DNA from: Nicotiana tabacum
Taxonomy: Eukaryota > Streptophyta > Magnoliopsida > Solanales > Solanaceae
NCBI RefSeq assembly: GCF_000715075.1
Contig: NC_134087.1
Location: forward strand, 109,841,161 to 109,905,160
DNA: 64,000 nt
Reading direction: 5' to 3'
The notes under the pieces are model-generated. The model saw only the letters and a program-made list of their open reading frames with translations, did no database searches and was not told the origin of the DNA. How positions within the stretch are numbered: the first letter of the stretch is position 1; each line of letters opens with the position of its first letter. Shown here piece after piece: positions 10,451 through 21,007 of the stretch. Position numbers and translations under genes: made by a program.

Positions 10451-11478
10451 CCAAGTCTTAACTATTTGAACCCTGCTTATGAGATTCTGTCACCCGCCTA
10501 GAAAGCATGCCTATATGTATAAAGCGTTTAAAATCAAGCCCAACTGTCAATCACTAGAAAACCTTCCCAGAGGATGTTTATTGACGACTTCACTGCCTAT
10601 TTACATGAATGATTAGATATCACGTCTATAAGACTTGCAACAGTCAAATTTGCCTACAGGTCAGAAATTATAGCATTGCTTATATAATACTGGAATTCAG
10701 AATCACATAGAGATCATGTCTATAGGACTTAATGATTCCAACACGTCTTAATACTATATACCGCTTAACCAGAAATTTGTTCGCATGTATTTGTTGTCTA
10801 CGTGTGGAGGCTAACTTGAGCCCTTAATTGCTTTTGCATAAAGTCCAACTTGTTTTGTATGTCGCCTAGTTTTATCATTTTTGAGCAGCCTAGGTTAAGT
10901 CTAGAACTACCCAAAATAGAGGTCCAAACACCTCATAGGCCGTAAGCATGGGACAGGTAGTGCACACATAAGACACGATTTAGAATCAATTAGTGCTCTT
11001 TAGGTAACAACCTAAAGATAGTAATTGGGTAGCAGGAGATGATAGTCTGTGCCCGCTGAATAATACGAGTAACACCCCATCATGAGAGAGATACAAAGTA
11101 TTATTTATGTTGCACAGGGTGATCCTTTAGGCTAAAAACTTTAGGACCCCAATCTTGTCTTTAAATCAATTATTTGTGTTTAATAAAACTTCCCAAACTT
11201 CTTGCTTTCTTTGTCTTTATTTGTCCGACTAATTCATATAATTCGAGTTCGGCCGGGACCCACAGTTGTGGACCTGAAGAGTGCCTAACACCTTCTCTAT
11301 GAGCTAATTTGAGCCCTTACCAGATCTTTGGTGACGCAAACTGGTTAACCCTGAGTTATCTGCAAATAAGTGCCCTAACACAGCTCAAACCTGTTAGGTG
11401 GTGAATCTCTTTTAACACCTTCCTTAAAAGAGTTGTCACGTGTTAAAACCCGATTTCATGAGAAAAAGCGGCGCGGCA
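10451..11478 (+). repeat. Element A 5' terminal repeat (LTR 3' portion)
   Basis: About 1 kb shared with 26082-27074. It ends in GCGGCA just before the primer site. Text such as 'acccacagttgtggacctgaagagtgcctaacacct' resembles the last 300 bases of the 4.5 kb LTR of element B (compare 38044-38080), so this is the downstream part of an Ogre-type LTR. No TG start is visible at 10451, and the sequence before it is CACTA. Confidence 0.7.
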
Positions 11479-11481
11479 GTA

Positions 11482-11499
11482 TGGCGACTCTGCTGGGGA
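11482..11499 (+). other. Primer binding site of element A
   Basis: TGGCGACTCTGCTGGGGA lies three bases after the LTR end at 11478. Its complement ends in CCA-less tRNA style (...GAGTCGCCA), and the same site with small changes follows the LTRs of elements B and C. Ogre elements are reported to prime with tRNA-Arg; that assignment is from the family, not tested here. Confidence 0.75.
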
Positions 11500-12035
11500 T
11501 ATTTTTAGGCTCTTACCAAAGCAAACTTGGTCTATATGAAATAGGCTTCTCTAATAAACGTATTTTTAGGCTGGGGATATTTTGCATAAAGCATGCCCCA
11601 CATAATATTCCACTCGTGCATAATTAATACCATAACGATGCTTGATAAGTGTCCTCGCTCTTCCTAAATTACCCTTTAAATTTGAAAAGGCTTATTTGCA
11701 GTAAAACTAGTCGATCAACGGTGCAGTCGACGGTTCCGTGCCTTTCCCTCTCAAGTTGTCTGCTTGAGGGTACCAGTTTAAACTCTTCTAGAAACCCCTG
11801 CTCTAATAGTAAGTGTGCATGCATCATGTCCAAACCTAGTATGGGTTAGAATGTTGTCCGCGTAATAACTCTCTAAGACAAGCCTTGTCCAAAGTCCGTC
11901 GGGATTTCTATAATCCCAATGGGCACAATCACGATCTGTGCATTATTTGGAGAAAATATGCCAATATGTTGATCATTAATGTGTAAATAGCCATATCTGG
12001 AGGGGGAAAGGGCTAACTCTATTTGTTTTGCAGAA
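11500..12035 (+). other. Element A 5' leader
   Basis: Untranslated leader between primer site and ORF1. It includes a conserved block around 11690-11780 ('gtcgatcaacggtgcagtcgac...') also found in element B. It finishes with TTTGTTTTGCAG directly before the ORF1 start, which looks like a 3' splice site. Confidence 0.5.
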
Positions 12036-13589
12036 ATGAGGCGCGAAGTCTCCAGGTTCGGCATGGTTCAAAATATCCCACCTTTTCTGCTATATTGATG
12101 GGAAAATCTCTCACCAAGTGACAAAAATCAAGTGAAAAGAGTTCTCGGAAATTTACCCTCCTTGTTAGACAAGCCAGACAATGCATTGATTGAGACCGCC
12201 ACCATGTTTTGGAAAGAGAAGAGAGCCGTCTTCCATTTTGGCGACATAGAAATGACTCCCCTTTTAGAAGAAATAGCAGGCTTCGCTGGGCTCCCATGAT
12301 ATAGCCCTAGTTTGTTGGTACCGAAAAACCATACTTCTCGAGGTTTCTTGAAAATGATAGGTTTTAGGAAAAATGGTGAGTTAGTCCATCTAAAGAAGTC
12401 TTACATACCATTCGATTTCCTTTATGAGCGTTATGGGCATAGCAAGTCATGTCGCCTTTATCATGATGTGTTTGCCATCACTTCTTTGGGTTGGACTCAT
12501 CGCCGAGTTTTTGTGTTCATTGTCTACTTTCTAGAGATGCTGGTATTTCCAATACAGGTAGAAAGGATCCACACTCGCCTAGATATGGTCACTAAGACCT
12601 TAATGGAGGAGATTTAGGGGCAAACTTACACTATTGTCCCTATGATTTTGGCTGAGATGTACCGGGCTTTAGACCGTTGCAAAAGGGGTATAGGCATTTC
12701 GAGGGTTGCAATATGTTGCTGCAAGGATGGTTGTTGGAACACCTTCAGAGGGGAGAATAACGTCAAGAACTTCCGCGACGACCATGGAATGGCCACATAG
12801 CCTATCACCATCCAAAGAGAATGACTTTTATCCCAAACAGGTTTGCGCAACCAGAAAACGCTGTGAGCTGGGTACATTTCTTTAGCAATTTGACTGATGA
12901 CAAGGTACATTGGACGTTCGAGTGGTTCTCTAGCAGTGAATTCATCATCAGATCGAGAGATACTCCTCATCTAGTGATAATTGGATTAAGGGGGATCTAT
13001 CCTTATGCTCCTATCAGGGTTATGAGACAATCTGAGAGAAAACAGGTTATACCACGAGTTTCTCAAATGGTTCTGTACAAAGCGGACTTCCAAGGGAACA
13101 CCATTCCATTCAAGTTCGAGGCACAATACATGTGGCATCAAAAGATCGTTGTGGAGAAAGACACCATCAAGCCAGATTAGTATCATGCCGGTCATGTGCA
13201 CTTCTATCCATCATGGTTGGTAGATGTTATAGCGGGGGATGTCAAGCCAGGGATTAATCTAAAGAATAGGGTTATAGACGACGATACTGAAGCACAAGTC
13301 AAATACAGGATGTTGCGTAGCATTTGGAACAACATAAAGTGGACATGGAAGTAACAAGTGGAAAGAAATCGCAACTAAATCAATAGAGAGGATGGAATAT
13401 TTGGAGCAGGGGTTGATGGAGCTTGAGGGAAATATGAGGAAAAGGATCTCGGATTGTCAGAAGGCAGAGGGCAACGAAGGAGGGCATCTAGCAAGGGCGT
13501 ATCTGCTGCTGGACATGCGCGACCTGGGAAATCTGATCGATAGAGCAAAGAAGGCCAAGTATAGAGAAGGTCCCTCTGGGACCAAATAG
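12036..13589 (+). pseudogene. Element A ORF1 (Ogre-type, DUF7745-like), broken
   Basis: This is the extra ORF upstream of gag typical of Ogre/Tat elements; its function is unknown. The frame opens at ATG 12036 (MRREVSRFGMVQNIPPF), is stopped near 12096, and continues in pieces: NGRRL-type blocks to 12298, 12312-12617 (ITSLGWTHRRVFVFIVYFLE, then IHTRLDMVTKTLMEEI), a frameshifted block at 12620-12820, 12821-13180 (FIIRSRDTPHLVIIGLRGIY, then PYAPIRVMRQSERKQVIPRV), and 13392-13589, whose end (GGHLARAYLLLDMRDLGNL) matches the C-terminus in element B. Full length would be about 515 residues. At least four stops or shifts kill it. Resemblance to proteins annotated DUF7745 is from memory. Confidence 0.7.
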
Positions 13590-13927
13590 ATTAGGAATGA
13601 TGTTTTACTTGCTTTCTAGACTCGTTTTAGACTTTGGTTTTAATAAGGCAAATGCCATTAGTGACTCTTTATAATTATTATCGTTTTAGTAGAGATTTGG
13701 TTCATTTATCATATTAATGAAATGACGCAGTTATTGGTATCGATTTACTCTAAATCTATATGCTGCTTAGGCCTACCTCGAGAACAATAAGGTCCCCCAA
13801 ACTAGAACGCGAATTTATAATTCCGCAATATGTGTTTAAATACCAAAAATATCCCTTTAAATACTCCTTACTGACTTGATTACCTTTTTGTTTTCTTCTT
13901 TTCTTTGTTTGTTTATTCCCATCCCCT
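13590..13927 (+). other. Spacer between ORF1 and gag in element A
   Basis: AT-rich non-coding stretch, with a counterpart at 40623-40935 in element B that shares 'aggcctacctc' and the phrase before gag. Nothing else was recognised. Confidence 0.5.
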
Positions 13928-14928
13928 ATGGTTGGTTCGTGCATACTGGCATCATCAACATATTATACCAGATCTAGAGGTCCTCCACATCCTCCTCCTC
14001 CAAGTGATCCTAAAATCAAGGGAAAAGCCAGAATGGATAATACGAGTGGTATTAGGAAAGACAATGCTACACATGCAGAGAATGTCGAGACTTCGGATGG
14101 TTGGAGTACTCCGGCACAAAATGACTTGGTTTACAGTTGGAATAGAAGATACTGGAGATACAAGGGGAACTTGAGCAGGTCCAGAACTGAACGTCCCTGA
14201 CGTCAACCAACAGAACGCCCAAAACCCACCACCTCCCCAGAACACACAAAACCAACAAAATCCTCCTGCACTTCATTACTATGCCATACCTCCTCAAAAT
14301 CCTAATCCTTCACCAGTACCGACCCCCCCACAATATCATCACCATCCTACCCAGTATCCACAAACCACCACCTACCACACTCCTCAAAATACACCACAAC
14401 CTACCACTGATCCCCAAAACTCAACCAACGACCACCACTATGTCCAAATTCCTAGAGTCCATCAAAGCAACTCATTATACATGGAAACTTTACCCCACGA
14501 TCCACAACAGACCCTATACACAACAGAGTCTACCGAGAAGGACCTGCTCATCAAGAACATGGTAGAGGAGCTCAAGAAACTTACTAGTCGAGTCCAAGGT
14601 GTTGAAGGCAGTAAAGGCATCGAAGGTTTGAATTATGAGGATTTGTGTATTCAGCCAGATGTAGAACTACCAGAGGGTTACAAACATCCTAAGTTTGAAA
14701 TGTTCTATGGGATAGGTGATCCGAATGTACACTTGAGAACATATTGTGACAAGCTAGTAGGGGTTGGTAAAGATGAAAGAATCCGCATGAAGCTGTTCAT
14801 GAGGAGCCTCACTAGAGATGCCCTATCCTGGTACATCAGTTAAAATCCGAAGAAATGGGTTAACTAGGTAAGCATGGCATCAGAATTCATGGATCGATTC
14901 AGGTTCAATACAGAAAATACACCAGATG
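13928..14928 (+). pseudogene. Element A gag, 5' part
   Basis: N-terminal and central gag (capsid) of an Ogre/Tat element. It starts at ATG 13928 with MVGSCILASSTYYTRSRGPP and passes through a Pro/Gln/Asn/Thr-rich linker with frameshifts (14200-14480). It then enters the retrotransposon gag domain at 14481-14843 (LPEGYKHPKFEMFYGIGDPN, then LRTYCDKLVGVGKDERIRMK and LTRDALSWYIS). A TAA stop falls at 14841 and a second stop soon after. The reading breaks at 14928 inside an Asp-Val codon pair, where the Tekay element inserted, and resumes at 25319. Confidence 0.8.
14924..14928. repeat. Left target duplication AGATG of the Tekay insert
   Basis: AGATG here and at 25314-25318 flank the 14929-25313 element exactly. 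Removing the insert and one copy restores the gag reading across the junction. Confidence 0.95.
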
Positions 14929-15609
14929 TGTGATGACTCGGCTGGTCAATTTAAGAATTTACGCCTTGATCCCCTATTAACTTCTTTCCCCGTGTTTGTT
15001 TCTTCTATTTTGAGTTGCCAGGAGGAAATATTTGGAGTTTCAGAGAGTTTTGGGGCACTTAGTCCCTAAATGAGAGCTTAAGTTTTGGAAATTTGACCAT
15101 GGTCGGAACAGTATGAAGATGGCCTCGGAATGGAATTTCGATGGTTCTATTAGCTTCATTGGGTGATTTCGGGTTTAGGAGCGTGTTTGGATTATGTCTT
15201 GGAGGTCTGTAGCTAATTTAGGCTTGAAATGTCGAAAGTTGAATTTTTGAAGTTTCCAGTTCGATAGTATGATTTTGATTCGAGGGTTGGAATGGAATTC
15301 CGGAAAGTGGAGTAGCTCCGTAGCGTTGAATGTACGTGTGTGCAAAATTTCAGGTCATTCGGACGAGGTTTGATAGACTTTTTGATCGAAAGCGTATTTT
15401 GAGAGTTTTTGAAGTTCTTAGGCTTGGATCCAATGCTAATTCTTTGATCCAATGTTGTTTGAGGTGTTGTGGAGATTTGTATAAGTTTAGACAGTGTTAT
15501 ATGACTTGTCTGTGTTTTTTGTTGAGGTCCCGGGGGCCTCGGGATGATTTCGGGTGGTTAACGGGAAGTTGGAAAGTTAAAGTTTGCAGCTGAAGTCTTT
15601 GGGCTACTG

Positions 15610-15830
15610 TCATAATGGCATCTGCGGTTGAGAGGCCGCAGATGTGACTCCCAAAAATGCAGAGTCAAGCCGCAGAAGCGGCCAAGAGGAGAGTGAGCAG
15701 GAACCACAGAAGCGGATGTGTTACCGCACCTGCGTGACCGCAGATGCGGCATATGGGTCGCAGGTGCTGAGAGGGAATTTTAAGTGAGAACCGCAAATGC
15801 GAAAATTGAGCTGCAGATGCGATTGTACTG
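15610..15830. repeat. CGCAGATGCGG-type palindromic words in Tekay 5' LTR
   Basis: Seven or more near-palindromic words such as CCGCAGATG, CGCAGATGCGG and CCGCAAATGCG, in both orientations, within 220 bases. The matching cluster in the 3' LTR is at 23255-23500 and has extra copies. Confidence 0.75.
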
Positions 15831-16659
15831 GGCAGAAAAATCAGAATTCGAGGGTTTACTTTCAAAAAGTTAGAAATTGATTTGGAGCTCGGGAGAGGGC
15901 GATTTTGGGAGGAATTTGAAGAGGAAATTAGTGGGTAACAATTCCTAAACCCTTTCTAGTCATATTCCATTAATCTATTGTTAGTTTTGTCATTTAATTT
16001 CGGATTGGAGATGAAAATTACAGAAAAATTAGAAGAAAGTTCTTAGACCTAGAATTCAAATTTTGATTGGGAATTTCCCTTGGATTTGGATTATTTTGGT
16101 ATGCATGAATTCGTGAGAGTATGAGGATTTTGAAAATATAAATTTTACCCGATTTTGAGACGGGGGGGGGGGATTTTGGTCATTTTTACCTAATTTCACG
16201 TATTAGCTTAGAATTTATTTGTAGAATCAGTTACTTGAAGTATTATTTACATTATGCAATTGAATTGAATAGATTCGGGCCATTTGGAGTCGAGTAATCG
16301 TGGCAAGAGCGTGGTTTTGGTTTGATTTTGAGCTGGTTCGAGGTAAGTGACTTGCCTAACCTTGTACGTGAGGTGACAAGTGTGTACTTGTGCTAATTGT
16401 TGGAAATCCTGTTTCACTAAATTAGCTTTAAATGTGTTTTTTTCCTTTCATGCTTATAGTACTTTGAATTTAAGCCTACTGTTAGCTTAGGAAGCATGCC
16501 TAATTGACTTAATTGCTTTATTTTCTTAAACTGCCTTATTTGTATTACGTGAAGCATGGTAAGTTAGAATTACCTGTTTTACCTTAGTATTAAGTTGAGT
16601 TTAATTGAGTATTCTTTGTGCTATTGTTGTCTATTTACTTTGGGACTACGGGACGGCAT

Positions 16660-16890
16660 CCCGGGAGATCCCCTGTACGTATTTATGGTTTGAATTGAAG
16701 TGGGGGATACCGAAAGATCCCCAACACGTATATTGAGGATACCAAGAGATCCCTAGCATATATTGAGGATACCAAGGGATCCCTAGTATATATTAAGGAT
16801 ACCAAGAGATCCTCGGGATACCAGGAGATCCCTAGCATATATTGAGGGTACTAAGAGATCCTCGAGATACTGAGAGATCCCCGGTTATTA
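16660..16890 (+). repeat. GGATACCAAGAGATCCC minisatellite in Tekay 5' LTR
   Basis: About nine degenerate units of 'ggataccaagagatccctagcatatattga', whole or half length. The 3' LTR equivalent at 24370-24650 has a different number and order of units, which explains part of the LTR length difference. Confidence 0.85.
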
Positions 16891-17525
16891 TCTTTGTGAA
16901 GAGTGGTATTCCTTGTTGTTATCCTTATTATCATGTATTAATTCTTACGGTTATCTTTCAATTGTACTGTTTTATCTTATACTGTTATACCTTATATCTC
17001 ATTTAATCTCAGTAGGGCCCTGACCTTCCTCGTCACTACCCGACCAAGGTTAGGCTTGGCACTTACTGAGTACCACTGTGGTATACTCATACTCTTTTTG
17101 CACATGTTTTTCATGTGCAGATCCAGGTACCTCCACCCAGACTTATCACGCGTGAGATGAGGTGCTTGTATAGACTCCGAGGTATATCTGCTGCATTCGC
17201 AGACCGAAGAGTCCATTTCTACTCTCCCTTTTTGTGTTAGCCCTTCTGTACTTTCATTTCTTTATTAGATATTCTGGAGTTAGATGCATATAGACATTCA
17301 AAGGCCTGTGATCATGATATTCTGGGTTTTGGGAAATACTATTAGTTTTGAGAGTTGTTATTGTGTATGCCGAGCGGCATTTTAAACACTATTTTATTTC
17401 TCTATTTCGGGTTTTTAATTATTTCTTCCACAATTTTGTTTATTTTTTGCATTGATAGGCTTACCTAGTCATAGAGACTAGGTGTCGTCACGATGGTTCA
17501 CGGAGGGCAAAGGATCATGACAAGT

Positions 17526-17537
17526 TGGTATCAGAGC
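17526..17537 (+). other. tRNA-Met primer binding site of Tekay element
   Basis: TGGTATCAGAGC, the standard site complementary to the 3' end of initiator tRNA-Met, lies three bases after the LTR end at 17522. Confidence 0.95.
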
Positions 17538-17723
17538 TCTAGGTTCATAAGAGTCATGAATCACAAGCTGGTTTATTAGAGTCTCGCTGATCTGTACGTA
17601 GACGTCTGTACTTATCTACGAGAGGCTATGTAACTGTTAGGAAAATTTCACTTCATTTGATTTCCTTGTTGTGCGAGATTTTGATATCACAATTCTAAAC
17701 TCCTGTCTTCTATTCTCTCACAG

Positions 17724-18909
17724 ATGGTGAGGACACGTACTACCAGAGATGATCAGGCACCCGCGCCCCTACTACAGCCGTTAGAGGTCGGGGTAGAGGC
17801 CGAGGACGCGCATGCGGTGCAGCCAAAGCACTCGCGTGAGCTGTTGTTGAGGAACCACCAGAAGTGTCAGTCGGAGCCCAAGCACCTGATACGCCTACTA
17901 CTACTACCACGCCAGCACTTCAGGTGACTCTGGCACAGTTCATGAGCATGTACACAACTTTGGCCCAGGCAAGGTTGCTTCCCCTTGCTGCAACTACATC
18001 TCAGGCTGGGGGAGGGGCACAGACTCCCGCCGCCCGCACTCCTGATAAGAGAGTGCATCAGGCCCCAGAAATTATTCCTGTACTGCCTGTAGTCCCAGGT
18101 CAGCCCGAGGACAGGGCAGCGGGTTCAGAGGATGAGCAGCGGAGACTTGAGAGGTTCAAGAAGTATTATCCTCCTGTATTCAGTGGGTTAGCATCAGATG
18201 ATGCCTTGGGATTTCTGGAGGAGTGTCACCGTATCCTCCGCACTATGGGTATATCAGGATCGAGTGGGATTTCTTTCACTGCCTTCCAGCTTCGAGGAGC
18301 CGCCTATGAGTTGTGGCGTACCTATGAGTTAGACAGTCCAGATGAGGCAGCTTCACTAAGTTGGAGTCGGTTTTCAGATAAGTTCCTTATGGAGTTTGTT
18401 CCTCAGAGTCTTAGGGACAGATGGCGCGCAGAGTTTGAGCATTTGCACCAGGGTACTATGACTATCTTGGAGTATGCTGTTCGTTACACTAGCTTGGCTA
18501 GACATGACCCAGCCTTGGTTTCTACTTTCGCGAGAGGGTTCGCCGATTTATTGAGGGGATTATTCCTAGCATCAGGTCTAGCATGGATTGTGAGTTGGAG
18601 ATAGATATTTCTTATCAGTAGGTGGTGAGAATTGCTAGGAGGATTGAGGGTATGCATGATAGGGAGAGAGAGGAGAGTGAGTCAAAGAGGTCTCGAGAGT
18701 CGGGCCATTATTTTGGTGCCCATGCCCCAGCTGCAGGTCGTCATGGTAGGGGTTATATGAGTTGCCTCATTTATTCAGCTCTTCTAGCAGCCAGTGGTAT
18801 TCGAACTCCTCCTAAGCTTCAGGAGCCTTATTATGCACCTCCAGTATCTATTGCGCCTCCTGCGCGGGGTGCTTTTAGAGGTTAGTCTAGCAGACCTGGC
18901 CCGAGCTAG
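17724..18909 (+). pseudogene. Tekay gag (capsid), broken
   Basis: Starts at ATG 17724 (MVRTRTTRDDQAPAP). A frameshift in the early Gly/Arg-rich stretch moves the reading to 17864-18604. The gag domain is clear there: RRLERFKKYYPPVFSGLASD, then CHRILRTMG, LRGAAYELWRTYE and LEYAVRYTSLARHDPAL. A shift at about 18550-18604 puts the rest at 18622-18885 (IARRIEGMHDREREESESKR), ended by TAG at 18883 and a second TAG at 18907. The capsid would package the element RNA in cytoplasmic particles; this copy cannot make it whole. Confidence 0.88.
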
Positions 18910-18915
18910 TCACAA

Positions 18916-19623
18916 ATGCTACGTCCTCCTAGAGCTTGTTTTGAGTATGATGACACACACCATGTGGTGAGGGATTGCCCTATACTGGGGAGGAGTGCAC
19001 CCCTACAAGCGTCTCAAGCACAGCGCGCTCCGCAGAGTTCTCAGGCTATGATCACAGCACCAGTTGCTACCCCACCTGCTCAGCCAGTTAGAGGTGGAGG
19101 TCGGGGAGGTAGAGGCCATCCTAGAGGGGGAGTCCAGGCCAGATACTATGCCCTTCATGCCCGTACCGAGGCTGTTGCCTCCGATTTTGTCATCACATGT
19201 ATTGTCCTGCTCAATTTGGGTGTACCTGGGGATTGTTTGAGTTCCCCTGTTTATGTTTCTACTCTTGTGGGAGATTCTCTTGTTGTGGACAATGTTTATC
19301 AATCATATTTGGTTGCTCTTAGTATTTTTGAGACCAGAGTCGATTTATTATTGCTCAGCATGGTAGATTTTGATATTATCTTGGACATGGACTGGTTGTC
19401 TCCCTATTATGCTATTCTTGATTATCACGCCAAACCTATGATGCTAGCAATGCCAGGTATACCGCGTGTTGAGTGGTGGGGTGTTTTAGATCACACTCCC
19501 AGTAGAGTTATTTCTTTACCTAAGGCACAACAAATGGTTGAGAAGGGGTGTGACGCGTATGTAGCTTATGTGAGAGATGTCAGTATTGATACCCCTTCCA
19601 TTGATTCAGTCCCTATAGTATGA
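18916..19623 (+). pseudogene. Tekay nucleocapsid and protease, catalytic segment missing
   Basis: Begins with a zinc knuckle that has lost a ligand: CFEYDDTHHVVRDC has Tyr where the second Cys of CX2CX4HX4C belongs. A Gly/Arg-rich linker follows, then an aspartic protease of the family with VYVSTLVGDSLVVDN, ETRVDLLLLSMVDFDIIL and MDWLSPYYAILDYHAK. The segment that should hold the Asp-Ser/Thr-Gly active site is not there. The reading goes from ASDFVITCIVLLN directly to LGVPGDCL near 19203-19230, a loss of roughly 25-30 residues against relatives as I remember them. The frame ends with TGA at 19621, at a position normally Trp. Confidence 0.82.
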
Positions 19624-20530
19624 GATTTTTCTGATGTGTTTCCAGCTGACCTTCCGGGCATGCTGCTCGACAGAGATATTGATTTTGGCATTGATCTGTT
19701 GCCGGACACTCAGCCCATTTCTATTCCTCCGTATCGTATGGCTCCTCTTGAGTTGAAGGAGTTGAAGGATCAGTTACAGGAATTGCTTGATAATGGTTTT
19801 ATTAGGCCGGATGTATCACCTTGGGGTGCTCCTATCTTGTTTGTGAAGAAGAAGGATGGTTCTATGCGTATGTACATTGATTATCGCTAGTTAAACAAAG
19901 TTATAGTGAAGAAGCGTTATCCTTTGCCTCGTATTGAGGATTTGTTTGACCAGCTATAGGATGCACGAGTGTTTTCTAAGATTGACTTGCGTTCAAGGTA
20001 CCATCAGTTGAAGATTCGGGAGCCAGATACTCAAAGACTACTTTCAAGACTCGGCATGGTCATTACGAGTTCCTTTCTATGTCATTTGGGCTGACCAAGC
20101 AGCCTTTATGCATTTGATGCACAATGTGTTCCGGCCATATCTTGACTTATTCGTCATTGTCTTTATTGATGATATTATGGTATATTCCATGATCCGGGAA
20201 GATCATGAGTAGCACTTGAGAAATGTGCTTCAGACTTTGAGAGAGAAGAAATTATATGCTAAGTTCTCGAAATGTGAGTTTTGGTTGGATTTCGTGGCAT
20301 TCTTGGGTCACGTGGTTTCTAGTGAGGGGATAAAGGTGGATCCGAAAAAAGTGGAAACAGTGCATAGTTGGCCTAGACTATCCTCAGCTATAGAGATCCG
20401 TAGTTTTCTTGGCTTGGCGGGGTATTACCATCGATTTGTTGAGGGGTTTTCATCTGTTGCAGCACCTATGACCAGACTGACCCAGAAGGGTGCTCCGTTC
20501 CAGTGGACGGAATAATGTGAGGCGAGCTTT
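19624..20530 (+). pseudogene. Tekay reverse transcriptase, broken
   Basis: Polymerase domain in the same frame as the protease ([20 protein letters not shown], then [16 protein letters not shown] and [20 protein letters not shown]). TAG stops lie at 19888 and 19957. A small deletion near 20030 shifts the frame, after which the catalytic FIDDIMVYS (20162-20188) is intact. Another TAG at 20210 precedes the thumb and connection part ([20 protein letters not shown], then [16 protein letters not shown]), and TAA at 20513 follows. It converted element RNA to DNA in the particle. Confidence 0.9.
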
Positions 20531-21007
20531 CAGAAGCTCAAAACAGCTTTGACTACAGCCCCAGTTTTGATATTGCCTATAGGTTCGGGGTCTTATACTG
20601 TCTATTGTGATGCCTCGAGGATTGGCCTTGGAGCGGTTTTGATGCAGGACGGTAGGGTGATTGCCTACACATCCAGACAATTGAAGGTTTACGAGAAGAA
20701 TTATCCCGTCCACGACTTTGAGTTAGCTACCATTGTTCACGCCCTGAAAATCTGGTGTCATTATTTGTACGGAGTTCCTTGTGAGATTTATACTGATCAT
20801 CGGAGCTTGCAACACCTGTTCAAGCAAAAGGATCTAAATTTGCGCCAGAAGAGGTGGTTAGAGTTGCTGAAGGACTATGATATCACTATTTTGTATCACC
20901 CGGGCAAGGACAATGTGGTGGCCAATGCTTTGAGTCGCCGGGTAGAGAGTTTGGGGAGTTTGGCTTATTTACCAGTATCGGAGAGGCCTATGGCGATGGA
21001 TGTTTAG
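20531..21007 (+). pseudogene. Tekay RNase H domain
   Basis: Well-preserved RNase [21 protein letters not shown] with the first catalytic Asp, [18 protein letters not shown] with the Glu, and [12 protein letters not shown] with the next Asp. The region after it (LDYDI-type and [15 protein letters not shown]) is the usual tether to integrase. It is the longest undamaged piece of pol, but it lies between TAA at 20513 and TAG at 21005. Confidence 0.9.

Larger units (their letters stand above)
14929..17522 (+). repeat. Tekay 5' LTR
   Basis: Starts TGTGATGACTCGGCTGG after AGATG and ends GGATCATGACA. It contains a cluster of CCGCAGATGCG-like words (15610-15830), a G9-10 run near 16164, and a minisatellite of 'ggataccaagagatccc' units (16660-16890). 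Small frames inside it are not genes. Promoter elements could not be placed with confidence. Confidence 0.92.
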
